This document shows, one piece after another, positions 10,961-23,273 of a stretch of 36,438 nucleotides of DNA. Under the pieces are notes generated by a model that worked only from the letters and a program-made list of their open reading frames with translations, was not told the DNA's origin and did no database searches. A program made the translations under genes and the position numbers. This DNA is from Rhizomucor pusillus (lineage: Eukaryota; Mucoromycota; Mucoromycetes; Mucorales; Lichtheimiaceae), in assembly GCA_900175165.2 (NCBI GenBank), contig FWWN02000192.1:1-36438 (forward strand). Direction: 5' to 3'. Numbering within the stretch: the first letter of the stretch is position 1; every line of letters begins with the position of its first letter.

Positions 10961-12588
10961 ACTTTGCTAGTCTGCAAATGATGGTCGAATGGCAAACACC
11001 GCTTTATCTGGGCGTCCTCACCTGATGGCATACGCCCCGGAAAATTGGATTTCTCCCGCTGACGATTCGAGTAGTAATTATGATAATCGAATTCGTGCAT
11101 CCTCGGTAGTTTTAGAAGTTTGCTGAGAAGAAAGTACTTTAAATGCAATTGCCCAACGTTGACTTGCAGAAGATGCTTATTGTAAGGTTCTCCGGGGAGC
11201 ACTAATAAATATAATATGATGCTGCGCTGTGTTTTCACAATGTAGGTGGATCGGCAGATATGTATTTGAGAAAAGCACATTTCAAATGCAAATGCAAGGC
11301 GGGTGCTAGGCACACCGAATATATTGTGCTTCATTTAAATGCCATGGTATTTCCCGCTGCAACATCGTGAATGTACGTGCTCCAGTAGTCCAAGAATTCC
11401 GTCATAGATTGTTATGCAAAGGGAACGAGGGGTAAGGATTGTGTGCCAAGAAACGGATTTGATGCAGGTGGTAATGTGCAATGGCTGCTTCGAAGGGATA
11501 AGGTTGAAGAATGAAACACATAATAGAATATCCAAGTACCTGCGCTTTCAAATGAAACTGTTAGTTTTCCTTTTCTTTCTCTGTTGCTTAAACGGGTAAT
11601 ATTATAAGATCGCGACAATGAGATGGGCGGGAGGCGACTCATCTTTCCGGAACCAAAAAGATCAGAGTTTTCCGTGAACATGGATATCACGTTGCCATCA
11701 AAAAGATCGAATTATTTCGTACGATAAAGGCCTCGAATGCATATTGTCTAAAACTTTTACACTTCTGTTTCAAGTCTATGTAGTATGCTGCAAATGGGGC
11801 ATGGTTGTATACGACTGTTATTTCTTTTAAAATGATTGCTGCATATAATAGATTGCACACTGGCTAAATCGTATAACTGATTGTTTGTTTACAACCATGT
11901 ACGGATAGAAAGTAGGGCAGTTGCACTTGCTGGGTTGGGGCAAATAAAGGGACGAGGCACAGGACTTGTTTGTTCGGGCCACTTTAAAAGTATACATCAT
12001 CGTTTCGGCTGCTGTACCCTTGTGATTGAACTTACGAAGTCGCCCGCCTGAGTGGAATCTCTTAATGCGGCAATCATTTGAAGAAAACAGAAAAGTTATG
12101 TAGGATATGACACGCGTGGTGACCCATGTGTTACGGTTACCGTATATTCTTACCGATTACATAGTTTGAGTGAAACCGTTTAAGCTTTGGTGTCTGTCCA
12201 TTGTGCTCACGTTCTTGAGACCACAAAGACTTGGACGTTACCGCGAGCCATAAACAAATACGTAGCATTAAATACATTATTTTAACAAAGATAATTGTTA
12301 CTGTATGTAATTATCCGCAGTTTATGAACAATAATGTCTTACCGTCTTGAATAAAAGACCAGATACTGTTAATTACAGTTACGGAAGTAGAGGGCGGACC
12401 GACGAATATGGCAACGCGACCTGAGATTCTGTTGGTTGATTACAGCATTGAGAAAGAGTCAGCCGCGGAGAGCGAGCGGGAGGAACCAACCACACACAAC
12501 AAACTGCGGTGCAGCCGACTGTTTGAAGCCCCTGTCCTCTTTTTTTCTTCTTTTTTCATCTCTCCAACCCTTCCACCGTACCACCGTC
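10961..12588. other. Intergenic, possible further transposon remains and MUB1 upstream region
   Basis: No intact gene is visible. Minus-strand open frames at 10804-11334 and 11412-11690 are mostly the complement of the decayed transposase or lack motifs. The right part, about 11700-12400, is AT-rich with no long frame. The last 150 bp are pyrimidine-rich and directly precede the MUB1 start, as a fungal core promoter/leader would. Left part possibly more decayed element; I could not identify it. Confidence 0.45.
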
Positions 12589-14004
12589 ATGCGTGAGCCC
12601 AACGTATGCTTTCCTGGCCAGAGTCGAGCAGCAGTCTGTATAACCTCTGCATTGTACGACCGCCGTGCATTGGACTGTACAGCTACCCTACCCATAATCA
12701 ATTCGCTGACTCATCTCGCTTACCTCACTTCGACTTCGCCGCGTATACGGGACATACTTGTTGTGGACGGTGGTCTTGAACGCCTTATTCATATACTATC
12801 CGCTCAGCAGCAGCCAACGGACTTGCGCAGCCTTTGGAAATGGTCGCTTGCTTTCCAATGTGTTGTTAATCTGGGGGTTCGGGGAACTGAACACATTCGA
12901 ACAAGGGTCGTCGATGCCGGGGCAGTCCCTATCGTGATTCAAGTGCTCGAAAACTTTCTGAAAGCACTGGACGTGGTCACCAGAGAGACCCAACTGCAAC
13001 AGCAGACTCGGCAGCGAGAACTTCAGGATCGGACAGCTCGGCAAAGCGGACGCATGTTTTCTTTGAACAGCGACGCAGCGTTTGCTGATACATTGACCCC
13101 CAGCAGCGACCAGAACCATGAAGAATCAGTTACAGGTATGTTCGCTGGTACCCGCCCTTTGTCCATAATTGGATGCTGGGCTGGGGATATACACGTATGT
13201 GGCGTGTGAGACTGAGTTGCTCACATTTTTTCCATCTATTCTCAGTGTTTCCTCGTCCGCTGGAAATTGAAACGCTGCCATCATTGACGACTCCCCCAGC
13301 TTCTTCTGACACTACTAGCACTGGTACGACTAGATCATCTCCATCGCCCATAACATGTACAACTACCTCCTCACAATCACGAGAACCTAAATCCGATATC
13401 ATTTCCCACAATGACCAGCCGCCGTCTTCTGCAAGTCGACCGTATCCTGCACCACCTACCACCGTCCGTCGATCAACATTTCCCTATGTCAAAATCAGAC
13501 GGGAACGCCGAAGACAGAGCCGTGCCCATGGCGAGACACGCAGCAACCCCCTGAATCCTTCATCCCAGCCCGCTTCAGGTGTAGATGCCCGTGCATCATT
13601 GAATATCGACAGTGTATTTTACCGAGAAGAAGACATTCTAATGTCTCTTCAGTTGCTCGCTTATCTCTCAAAATACCCGCATATCCGTCATCTCTTTCAC
13701 GTCGGTTACGACTGCAACGTATTTTCCGTCGTGCAAAAATTCACATACAAGGTTCATTCGAGCGCTATCCAGTACTGGGCAGGTGTGATCATGAGAAATG
13801 CCTGTCGCAAAGATGAAACACGCGGCGGGATCCGCAGATGTGCCAATATGCAGTGTCTCAAGTGGGAGCAGAAACCCCGCGAGTTTGCTAAATGCCGCCG
13901 ATGTCGCAAAGCAAAATATTGCAGCAAAGCCTGTCAAAGTCGCGCTTGGAGCGACGGCCATCGGTGGTGGTGCGTTGAACGTTCGGACCAGCAGCAGCAG
14001 CAGC

Positions 14005-14038
<34 letters not shown>

Positions 14039-14096
14039 GCAGCAGCAGCAGACTCAGCAACAACAGGAACCTCAAGCTCAGACTATGAATACGTAA
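12589..14096 (+). CDS. MUB1: MYND zinc-finger protein of the MUB1/SamB family
   Basis: In yeast Mub1 is the adaptor of the Ubr2-Rad6 ubiquitin ligase that degrades the proteasome transcription factor Rpn4; SamB in Aspergillus affects hyphal growth polarity. Two exons: 12589-13135 and 13246-14096, 465 aa. The start MREPNVCFP is chosen because the family begins with MRE. The conserved N-terminal armadillo-like part reads LYDRRALDCTATLPIINSL, then WKWSLAFQCVVNLGVRG. A long Ser/Thr/Pro-rich middle follows, then the MYND finger at 381-425 with ligands C381, C386, C399, C402, C408, C412, H421 and C425. The tail has 21 consecutive glutamines (431-451), then TQQQQEPQAQTMNT. A frame open upstream from 12436 is probably untranslated leader. 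Convergent with the RGS gene. Confidence 0.9.
13989..14051 (+). repeat. CAG/CAA repeat encoding 21 glutamines
   Basis: Pure glutamine run in the MUB1 tail, built from CAG codons at both ends and about a dozen CAA codons in the middle. CAA interruptions usually stabilise such repeats against slippage. The opposite strand reads as a long leucine run, a shadow only. Confidence 0.95.
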
Positions 14097-14378
14097 TATC
14101 CTCCCCATGTCAAGATGCCGTTCCTTTCCGCTGCGTTCTTCTCTTTGTCTTATCCTCACACCCATAATCTGATATACCTTGCCTGCTAAGCAACGAAGCA
14201 AATTGGCTCACGCACTCACATGCACACACACTCCAATTCCTCACATTTTCTTATATTCTTTCCTTTTATCTCTTTCTTCTATCTCTTTCTTTATCTTCTT
14301 GAAAATGCATCAATTATGGTAATAAAACATTATAGCACATTGTGGTTTAGCTTGCTTTTATTGATGTTGATGCTCATT

Positions 14379-15648
14379 TTAACCATGATGATGTTGGGTA
14401 TATGCGTTTTTCAAATAATCAAAAGCATCGACTACATGTTGTCGTTGTCTCTTGAGCATCTCCTTGATGACAGGTGGACAAACGTGGTATTGTTGGTGAT
14501 GTTGCTGCTGCTGATGATGATGATCATTATCGGTGGTATTGTCACGGTGGCTATCTGTGTCATCATCCACAGTATCCATATCGACACCTAAGAAGAGCAG
14601 GCAGAATTCGCGGATGACTGTCTTTCTAGCATCATGCGAGCGCCGCATGGTTGGCCAGGATGATGACAACGGAGGGTCGGTGAGAGGGTTAGAGAACAGC
14701 AACCGGTGCCTCTTTCAAGGTTGTGTCGAAGCAGTTGTACGACTAGGCGAACGAGATGCGGAGGATAGATTGAGGCGTTGTGATTTTTTGTTTCTCGCAC
14801 AAGGATAGCCCAGGTATGCGACTCGAGAAACCGCGTGAAGCTTCCCTCTAGCAATTTATACACTGCTTGCTGTGCGAGCGTAAAGCACGTCTGCGCTTGT
14901 CTCTTTTCTAGGCATACTTGGATCGATTTGCATGCCTTTTCATCGACGTTGATCTCGATCGGGCAGTTGTTTGGTCGCACGTATGTGTCGTAGATATGCT
15001 GAGCTGCAGCCATCTGCTGCACAGTAGACATGAAATGAAACGACTGGTATCGTTCGACTTCGATGAAAAGAGCTGTACGGACTGTTTTAGCTACTACAGT
15101 TCATCATTCTCTCTCTCTCTCTTCTGAATACTTGCCAAGTTCTCGCAGCAATATTCTTCCAGCGAATGATACAAGAAGAACGCTAGAGAAACTTTGGATC
15201 TGAGCAATGCATTTAGCCCATTCTCGCGAATATCTGCAAGCGACACGTCTTCTGGCTCGCCCAACCTTTGGTCTATATCTTGCATCGATTGCTTGCGTTT
15301 GTAAATGTGATGCTGTTTCCTGGCCTTGATAAATGACAAGAAACTTTTCCGATTTGATGTCGTGGATGCTGGCGGTGACGGTGATAAAGATTGTGACGAA
15401 TTTTTGCGGATTTCCGTGATATTAACATCCATGATGCTCGTTGCGATAGAGTCGACATCACGCTGATCTTCAAAGTACGAATTGTGCACGAGTCGTTTGA
15501 TAACAGCGGTGGTGTTTGCTGTTGCGAACTGTACCACGCAGCACCGCTGCTGCTTCTTCGGCGTCATTGTTGCTCCGTTCCAGGACTCGACCGCGTCGAT
15601 ACACCTTTGGATATCACCTTTGGTGTGTGCACTGGAAGGTTGTGCCAT
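14379..15648 (-). CDS. RGS-domain protein (regulator of G-protein signalling)
   Basis: RGS proteins accelerate GTP hydrolysis by G-alpha subunits. Exons proposed: 15132-15648, 14704-15072 and 14379-14617, 374 aa. The start is the first ATG after an in-frame TAG. Residues 1-140 are serine- and base-rich with no known domain. The RGS box spans about 146-260: ALLRSKVSLAFFLYHSLEEY, ENL, FIEVERY, AAAQHIYDTYVRP, IEINVDEKACKSI, AVYKLLEGSFTRFLES. Exon 1 to 2 is a GT-AG intron containing a (TC)n tract. The last intron (GTTGCT...ACAG) is inferred because it joins two coding-like frames as HNLERG to TVIREFCLLFLGVDMD. Without it the protein would stop at 14588 after 333 aa. The tail is rich in H, Q and D. 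No DEP, PX or membrane segment is seen. Confidence 0.78.
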
Positions 15649-16258
15649 ACATTCGTTGCTTGGTTCCAATTCGCGTCGCTAAGGTTGATATACGATGTTC
15701 GTTCAATTTTCTTTATCGGCGAGCTAGTCATACTCTTTGTCTCTTTTCTTGATGTCCGTTGCCGCTTTGTGATGTCGTATTAATTGACAATATTGCCTCC
15801 CGAAAAAGGCCGTGGCGTGGAGAGTAAAAGAAAACTTAAAAAAATACGTCGCCTTTCCCGGGAATTGGGAAGAAGTGGGGATTTTATGTAAATCCTTTGC
15901 GACTTGCCGAAAGCTTCTGTTGATCTTTGTTGACGTGGTTTCAAATTACCAAAGATCGCATAGAAAAAGATTTCAACTGTAAAAACGATTTGCCTGAAAT
16001 AATGAAACGCGATCGCAGGCTCATAACGTAATCACGATTAGCAGTAATTGTCACCATATCATATCATGATACATTTAGTTACCCTGCATTCAACACTGAA
16101 CAAAAAGAAAGAATAGCAAACATCAATCGTTTCTTCATTTTATGTCCCTTTTCCATCTGAAACAAAACCATCGTTCAATCGTCTGCAGTCCCATAAATGG
16201 ATACGTAGTAGACGTTTCTCGAAGCTTATACATGACGACATCGGTTCTTTTTTTTCGC
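15649..16258. other. Intergenic between RGS gene and CAND1
   Basis: The RGS gene's upstream region and the CAND1 3' flank. No open frame with a recognisable motif; minus-strand frame continuation above 15648 is closed by a TAG. AT-rich, no repeat or RNA gene seen. Confidence 0.6.
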
Positions 16259-19200
16259 TCAAGAAAGATCCATATAGTCGTTACGTAAGCTTTCGCGGTT
16301 ATTGGCTTCCATCAGTGTCAGCTTGTATTCCTCTGCTAACGGACCAGACCGGATATCCTTGACGAAATTTTCGAATCTCGGGGTAACATCTATGTTTACA
16401 AACAAATATTAACATGATTGGGTCTCGATGGATAAGAAGCTGAAATCCTGTTTACTTACTGGGATCGGAAAGACTGGCCAGTGCAACGATGCATCGAAGA
16501 TTTGCTTTGACAAGCTCCTGATTCTTTTCTACCTCTTGCTTGACTGCATTGCTTCTCATCTTGAACTCTAACGTTGTATTGAAAGGTGCAACCAAGTCAT
16601 CCAGTCCTTTTTTGTTTCAAAAAAGGAGAAACGTCAGTCATTTCGCTCTTAAAATCGTTACTTTGAATACTTACTTTGAGTGACTGCTGCGGGAGCGACT
16701 TTGCACAATCGACTAAGCATCAGGTATGCAAGCATTCGAATATCATGCTGATCCTCCAAGCCAGCCACCACTCTGTCCAGGAAGCCATGTATATCAACCT
16801 TATCAAGGCAAGTGGATAGCAATGTATACATGCATTCATACGCTGCCTACATTGAACAACCATGTTAGAATCCATACCTTCCCTGTTAATACAGCAACTT
16901 CAGTTTACCTTTCGAATTTCCAGGCCATCATCGACTTTATGTTTGAAAGGACCCATCTCCACAGTATGTATAAGATCTTCTTTAACAACGGTCTCCTCAT
17001 AGAGCAAAGGTATAAAATCGTTGAATACGCCTTTGATCAACTGTGGTTTACGATGAACAGCAGAGTTAATTGTAAGCAGCGCTAATCGTTGGACATTCTA
17101 AATCAGTTTCGTTAGCAATCAGTACCTTCTTGCTATGAAAATTATATCCTTACCAAATCAGAATCTCTCAGCAGTGACAGGAATGGTGTCATCATCGACT
17201 TCAATAACTCATCATAGTCGCGAATAGGTTCCACGACAGCATACTTAACAGCTGTAGCAACCGTTGCTCTTACATGTCCTGATGGAGACTGGAGTCGTTC
17301 CTACAATTTACAGAGATAAGCAAGGGCATTCCCTACGCAACTAATAAAGCTACTCACCTTCAATTCAGGCAAGAACTTCTCGGGATTTGTCAAAGCCAAT
17401 CTGCCTAGACATTCTGCAACGACGCTTCGAGTTCCCTCTTCTTGCTCTGCATCGCCGCTTTCAATGAGCAATGTCCATATTTCGTTGGAGGCATCGCCAA
17501 GCTTCGTAGCCTTGTCAGATTTTGTTATAACCTCCTTAAGTGCATGCAATAAAAGGTATCGACGCTTTGGCTGCTCCTTGATTTGTCCAATGATTATAGG
17601 GAGATATAGTGGAATGTTACCGACGCTTATATTTCCTGCAATCGATGGGTAAATTAATAAGAAGAGTAGCCTATGTAACCAAAGAAGTACCTAGAGCGAA
17701 GGCAGCAGCGAATTTGACTTCTTCAGATTGAGATGTGAATAAATTCAACACTTGCTCGTGTACACCAGCCAGGTTACTGATATCACTATTGAAACGACAG
17801 TTAGTTGGTGGAAGAGAAGAAAAATTTCCAATCTTTTCCTAACATACATTCTACGACCAATTTCACCTAGAGTCAAAAGGCTTAGGTATTTGACAGAATC
17901 ATTGATCTGTTGATCCTAACAGGGATTTTTAGCGCCAATTTTCATGATAGTATTTGGAGCTTGTCTTACTTGTATATATCCAAGAAATCCCTGAATTGTT
18001 TCTTGACGTTTGGACTCATCGGTGTTGACAGCTAAGACAGCGACACACTGAGCTACAGTAGCAGCAGCAAACTTGTTTGCGACGGCAGCTACGCCTCCAG
18101 CCGAAACCCCGGACACTTCTGCAGTTAGTAAAGGATCCACCAGTCCCTTTATAAGAAGCTGATAGTCTTCAGGGCTTGATTTTGCCAAAGCGGCCAAGAG
18201 ACTCAGCAAGCTATCCAGTGCAGCGCCTTGAAGAACAGGAGACTGCATCAGTTGGAGTAGAGATGGTAGAATAAGTTCCTTGATATCCTTGACTGTGCCA
18301 GGGCTGATGGTAATAATGGCTTCAATCGTTCGAAGAGCAAGCGGCAGAAGAGTTAAATCAGCATCCGAGACAAGCATTCTGAGTTCCGCCAGCAGTTTAA
18401 CATAGCTGTCTTGCGATATATCCTGGCCATATCTACAACTAATAAGTATGCGAGGCATATCACTGAAAATTTGCTCATTCTTACTTTTGGACCAGGATTC
18501 GAAGACATTCGGCGCTAGCAATACGAAGAGGTCTGTTGCTCTTTCTTAAGAGCACTCCAATTTCGTCAACCGCGGTCAACACGGATCGTCGTAGTTCATC
18601 ACCCGCTGCCACGGGACTTTGGCAGATAATCGTCAATGTCCGCACACTAACTAGTCGCGTAACTTCGTTTCGTAGACGTTCCAAGAATATGTCCCAGGCA
18701 GCTCGTTGTTCAGATTGGAGAATATCACCAGTTTGAGACATGAGCGCTCCGAAACAGAGAATTGATCTCTCTTTGACCTCTTGATCGACGTCATTTGTAC
18801 CCAGAAGTTTCGATGTTGTCTGGTAAATGTCATATATGTATTGTTTGTGCTCCTCATTGATGCTTTCGATTTCGTATTCACCCGTATCTTCCCTTCGGCG
18901 GATTGGTCGGATTACCTTGATGAGTTCAATGGCGAGTAGCAAGGCTTCGGACGTAATCTTGTAAAATTTATCAGAAATAGTCTTAATGATGACGGGCGAC
19001 AATCGACTGAGATAGGGATGCAAAGCGTTAGCTGAATGATTGCGGAAGAGCTGTCGTAAGAAAACAAGGATCTCGATTCTGAGGTTTGATGTCAACGCTG
19101 TGTGATGCTGTTCAGTGCTGGCTGTGAACAAAGAAACTTCAATGGAGGGTACAAATAATTGAATCTCGGTGGTAAGACCGCCATGCAAAACGATGACAAG

Positions 19201-21185
19201 TTCGCGTAGCAAACGGAAACTAATTTGTCGAGTCTGTGTCGATTTTGAAGATAATTGTTTCGCTACCGATTTTGATAACTTGGGCACCTGAGCTTGTAAT
19301 AATTGCTTTGGTCTTATAAGAGGAAATCAATTAATTGGGGGGAAGCACAGATCAATGAGAAAGTTTTCAGACTTACCCTTCTCCAGTTTCCATATCATCC
19401 GTCGGAGAACTAGAAGATTTTATCGTCTCTGGTAATAATGCCAGCTCCTCGCCGAATCCAGTAGCATCAAAGTACACGTTGGATTTATCAATATCCATTA
19501 TCAAGGCCGATTCGTCTCCACAATACACTGCTGTCTGTCGTAACAAAGCAATGAAGGTTTGCAAAATATCAACACGAACGGACTCCTCTCGCTCTTTGAA
19601 GCGGGCAATCAACACCGGTGCAACGTTTTCATACAGCTGTTGCAGCATGTCTGATCGAGTTTCGATTATTGCTGCAAGGAGCTTGATGGCGGACCTGCGT
19701 ACTTTCCAAGACATGTCATCGTCGTCATCTGAATAATCACTGCGATGTGTTAGTCATATAATAGGTTTTACGATGCATCTGAAGTAGCACTCACACTACA
19801 TCGTCAAACTCTTCCTCCTCTTCCTCCTCTTCTTCCATATCCTCATCCTCTTCCTATACAAAAGTATTTAAGTTTCCAGTGGAAATTTGTTAGAAATCTT
19901 TGCGTAATACCTCATCTTCATCATCAGCATCTGCAAAGTTGGGATCATACTTCATGTATTCGAGACCAACTTGTTGTAATTGGTTAATGTATGCATTGGT
20001 CTCTGCTGGACAACGGAGTACAAAGGATTCTAACGCTTGAAGACAAATCTCTCGAAGCTCATCATCTTCGTCAGCTTCTTCAGTAAACTTTATGACGGTG
20101 GGCATCAACGTAGGCAAATGAGCACCGAGTCGCTTAGGATTGTATCGACTAGCCAAACTCCAGTCAGTCATCTTGCAATACTTTTGAAGAGCCTCGTTTT
20201 CTTGTTATATACCTGAGCACACCAGCGCATTGAACCAATGTTCTTAATTTCTCACTGTTTCCTGCAGTCTTTTGTAACTCTTGTAGCAAATGTTCCAGCA
20301 ATTCCGAAAACATTGCGTCGCTGATGTGAACAACAAGATTTCCGATTGCAATTGTTGCTCTCTTGCGTACAGCTGACCGGGGATGGGCTAGCAAAGCAAG
20401 CAGACATTTTTGAGTTTGTTCGTGCTGCTCTACGGATAACTGCGACCCAAAACGAGCTAATACTTCTGCAAGAGTATCCAAAGCATCCATCTGCATTTCG
20501 TACGATGGCTTTGTATATCATCGTCAGAAGCCATTCATATTTCGATATCAAGGAATTGTTCTTACATTCTCAGCCATTGACAGCAAATTCGGGATAACTC
20601 GTGCGCAAACTTTGGGCCCCATCGCCGGATCCACTTCGGTTATCACAGTCTTCAGTCCTTGTATGCAGTTTTTTGTCAATATACAAAGCATACATACTAC
20701 TGCGAATACACAAAACTTACCCATGCTCGTGATACCACGCAGTACTTCATCGTCTTGCTGCGACGCAAACTTGCTAAGACGATCTACAATTTCGAGTATA
20801 TGGTCCAATCTGACTTGCTTGACTAAAGGTCCAAGACTACATATTGCATCGTGAGTGGACAGAAGAAAAGGAGGTGCGGATACAGCCTTGCATCCATTTG
20901 TAGAACCACTCACCACTTGACTGCTAAGTTCTGTACTTCGGCGTTCTTGCCTTCAAGCAGTCCAAGCACTGCTCTCACAACTTTGCCTTCAATAGCTTCG
21001 TCGAGGTTGGCGAGACGCTTTCTCTGCAGCTCATTAATCAGGTCGTTCAGGGCCATGTACCGAAAGTCTCGGTCCTCGTTGCCCATCTACGCTGGGGTTC
21101 AATAGATGTATCGAAAATAGTAGTATAGTCCAGACTCTACCTTCTCCAGAAGACTGGCGACCATGTAGGCGTTGGGTCCTGACAT
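16259..21185 (-). CDS. CAND1: Cullin-associated NEDD8-dissociated protein (CAND1/TIP120)
   Basis: CAND1 is the exchange factor that strips substrate receptors from un-neddylated cullin-RING ligases. Eighteen exons: 21141-21185, 20914-21086, 20721-20836, 20566-20657, 20213-20490, 19911-20157, 19795-19853, 19377-19739, 18485-19312, 17970-18438, 17848-17915, 17691-17785, 17358-17635, 17154-17300, 16909-17097, 16675-16846, 16460-16606 and 16259-16389, 1298 aa (human 1230). All phases close and all introns are GT-AG. HEAT repeats run throughout. Landmarks: NLAVKCLGPLV, an acidic loop then [24 protein letters not shown]-like [76 protein letters not shown] and, at the end, NDYMDLS. The exon 5 to 6 acceptor (GGAG|TTTGGC) was chosen to keep frame; earlier AG sites lead to stops. 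Confidence 0.95.
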
Positions 21186-23273
21186 TTTACGAGAATTCCA
21201 GAGACTAGAGTGTAAAGAAAGCTCAATTGCAGTATACGCGTCACAGTCAAATTCGACAACCATGCCGACGCACCATGCGTCTTCGAACGCAGCTGCGAAG
21301 CTCCGCACCTCCGATTTTCTTTTTCCCTTTTTCCTATGATCTTCATACAGTACAGCAGTTCCAACAAATTGGTGCGTAGTACGAGCCTTTTTCCTGTACG
21401 CACTGCTACTATGCAAAGTATATGGAGATACAATTTACAAATATGTATCCTCTGAGAATTCTCATATCAAGTTTGACATGACTACCCTGTCAACAAAGAA
21501 CCATATCAACAAAGATTTGATGGTTTCTCCGCCTCCTTTGATTGTTCTTGGTTGATCGCGGTGCTTACAACCCGAGCTCAGCTTACTTCTGACAGTATAC
21601 ACGGAGAAGCCGTTCGCAGAAATCCACTCTCGGTACGTTTTATGAGTTTCAGTTATGGATTTTCGTATCTTTTGAAGCTCCTGTGGAATCGCTGTTGTAG
21701 TGGATGCAGCTGGCACACGCACGCTATTTCCTTAGATACGTAGGTCCTCAGCATGATTTGGGGTGTTTGGAGAGGACATGCAAAAGTGCGTCTGCAGATA
21801 GCAAGATTCCTTGGCTGACCTTGGCCATTCCAAGGTTATGTACAGTTATTATTGTATTTGGCCATGTATGGAGAAGACAGTCGCCTTTGTTAGTGACGAT
21901 ATTAGCGTCACAGCAGTACTATATCCCGGCGAAGAGCGCCTAACGTCAATGTACATATTGTCGCAAACTCATCCTGCCAACAAAGCGCGAGGACTACCAT
22001 GCAGACGCTGTGGTCCGGTTCCAAAGCCTAAGAGATCTGGAAGTATACCTACTGGAAACGTGGCGAGCGTACGACGAGGCAACATAAACCGAAAAGAGTT
22101 TTGACCTTCACAAGGCGATGTTCAGCCTATTAGGCACGTTGCGCTCTGTGGCCGAGACTTTCCCCAAGGCCAATTTCAGCATGTTTCAAAAACTTAGGTT
22201 GTACTTCGTCCATCCTTCAGTTAAGCTCAAGACTATAAACCTACGTATCCATCCCTCATGCATATACTGAATGTGTCATTTCCTACCTAGGAGAGTACAT
22301 CCGGCTCCTGCCAGGCAAAGAACGCATTCCCAATGATCTGCAAAGATAACGTTGCTGTGCTGCCGAAATTCGAAAAGAAAGAAGAGTTCTTGTCCACATC
22401 TATGTCAACAACGTCCCAGACTTTTTGCAAAACTTGGAGCATTGGAGAGTACGTGGCTGCCTGGTGACGTTTTGTATTTCAAAAAGGTAGTTTTCGTTAT
22501 CAGTGTTTTGCTATGAAAGTTATACCGAACTCCAAGAAGACTGAGCATTGCGCACGTCGAACTTCCACGGACCGATAAATGGACGAACACGTAATTAGCA
22601 GTAACAAACGAGCGACAATAACGACAACGAACACGATGTATTCCATCATATCCTCAGAAGAATAGTAACAACTCAACATCAATGCAATTTTGGGTTGTCT
22701 GCAGAAAACATTATCAGTATTGAAGCAGTTGCGAGACGAACATCTCAACAGCGAAGCCAAAAGCGCCGATCTTCGAGATATAGTCTCGCCATCAATCCGC
22801 AAAATATCCAAGCATTCGGAATCGGCTGACCTGAAAACTGATGCTTGGCAAAGCTCGCGGCGGTCATCTCAGCGAAGGCATCGCACAATCGGTCTGTCAG
22901 CCTCTCATTTAAACACTGACGGACAATAAACAGGATTTTCTTCCCTTCAAATCATATCTGCAGACATTACCCATACACAAGTACTTATGATCTATTCAAA
23001 ACATATGCCTGTATAAATCAAGCCCATCTAGCTCTGGATCTTCAAGCGATCTCTTCCTCTTGAGAATATATTCCAAACAATTGATTTCAAAACCCTAAAA
23101 CATGAATCCAGATATTTACCATTTACTTTGGTCAATCCAGATATTGTTATCGTTTTTTTAAATACTGGCAATGTATTACAGTTTGCGTTTGTATGCAAGC
23201 ATTTTTTAATATATGTAATGAAGGCGAGTGAAAGGAAAAGGAAAAAGAAAAAGGTTCTATATATGTATTATTA
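21186..23273. other. Two-kilobase region without a confident gene
   Basis: The region upstream of CAND1 holds many short open frames. Minus 21462-21722 (IPQELQKIRKSITETHKTYR...) and plus 21811-22104 look somewhat protein-like, as do fragments at about 22290-22460. At the right end a possible spliced mini-gene on plus can be drawn: MDEH at 22579-22590, a GT-AG intron, then 22705-22929 (KTLSVLKQLRDEHLNSEAK...), 79 aa, rich in S, K and R. None of these matches a family I recognise. Decayed mobile DNA is as likely as real small genes. Confidence 0.35.

Noticed and set aside
10804..11334. 176-aa minus-strand frame
   Set aside because: Lies opposite the decayed transposase, has no family motif and no plausible splice partners.
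13668..14201. Minus-strand frame with a long leucine run opposite MUB1
   Set aside because: Complement of the CAG/CAA glutamine repeat and the MYND exon; the plus strand carries the conserved domain.
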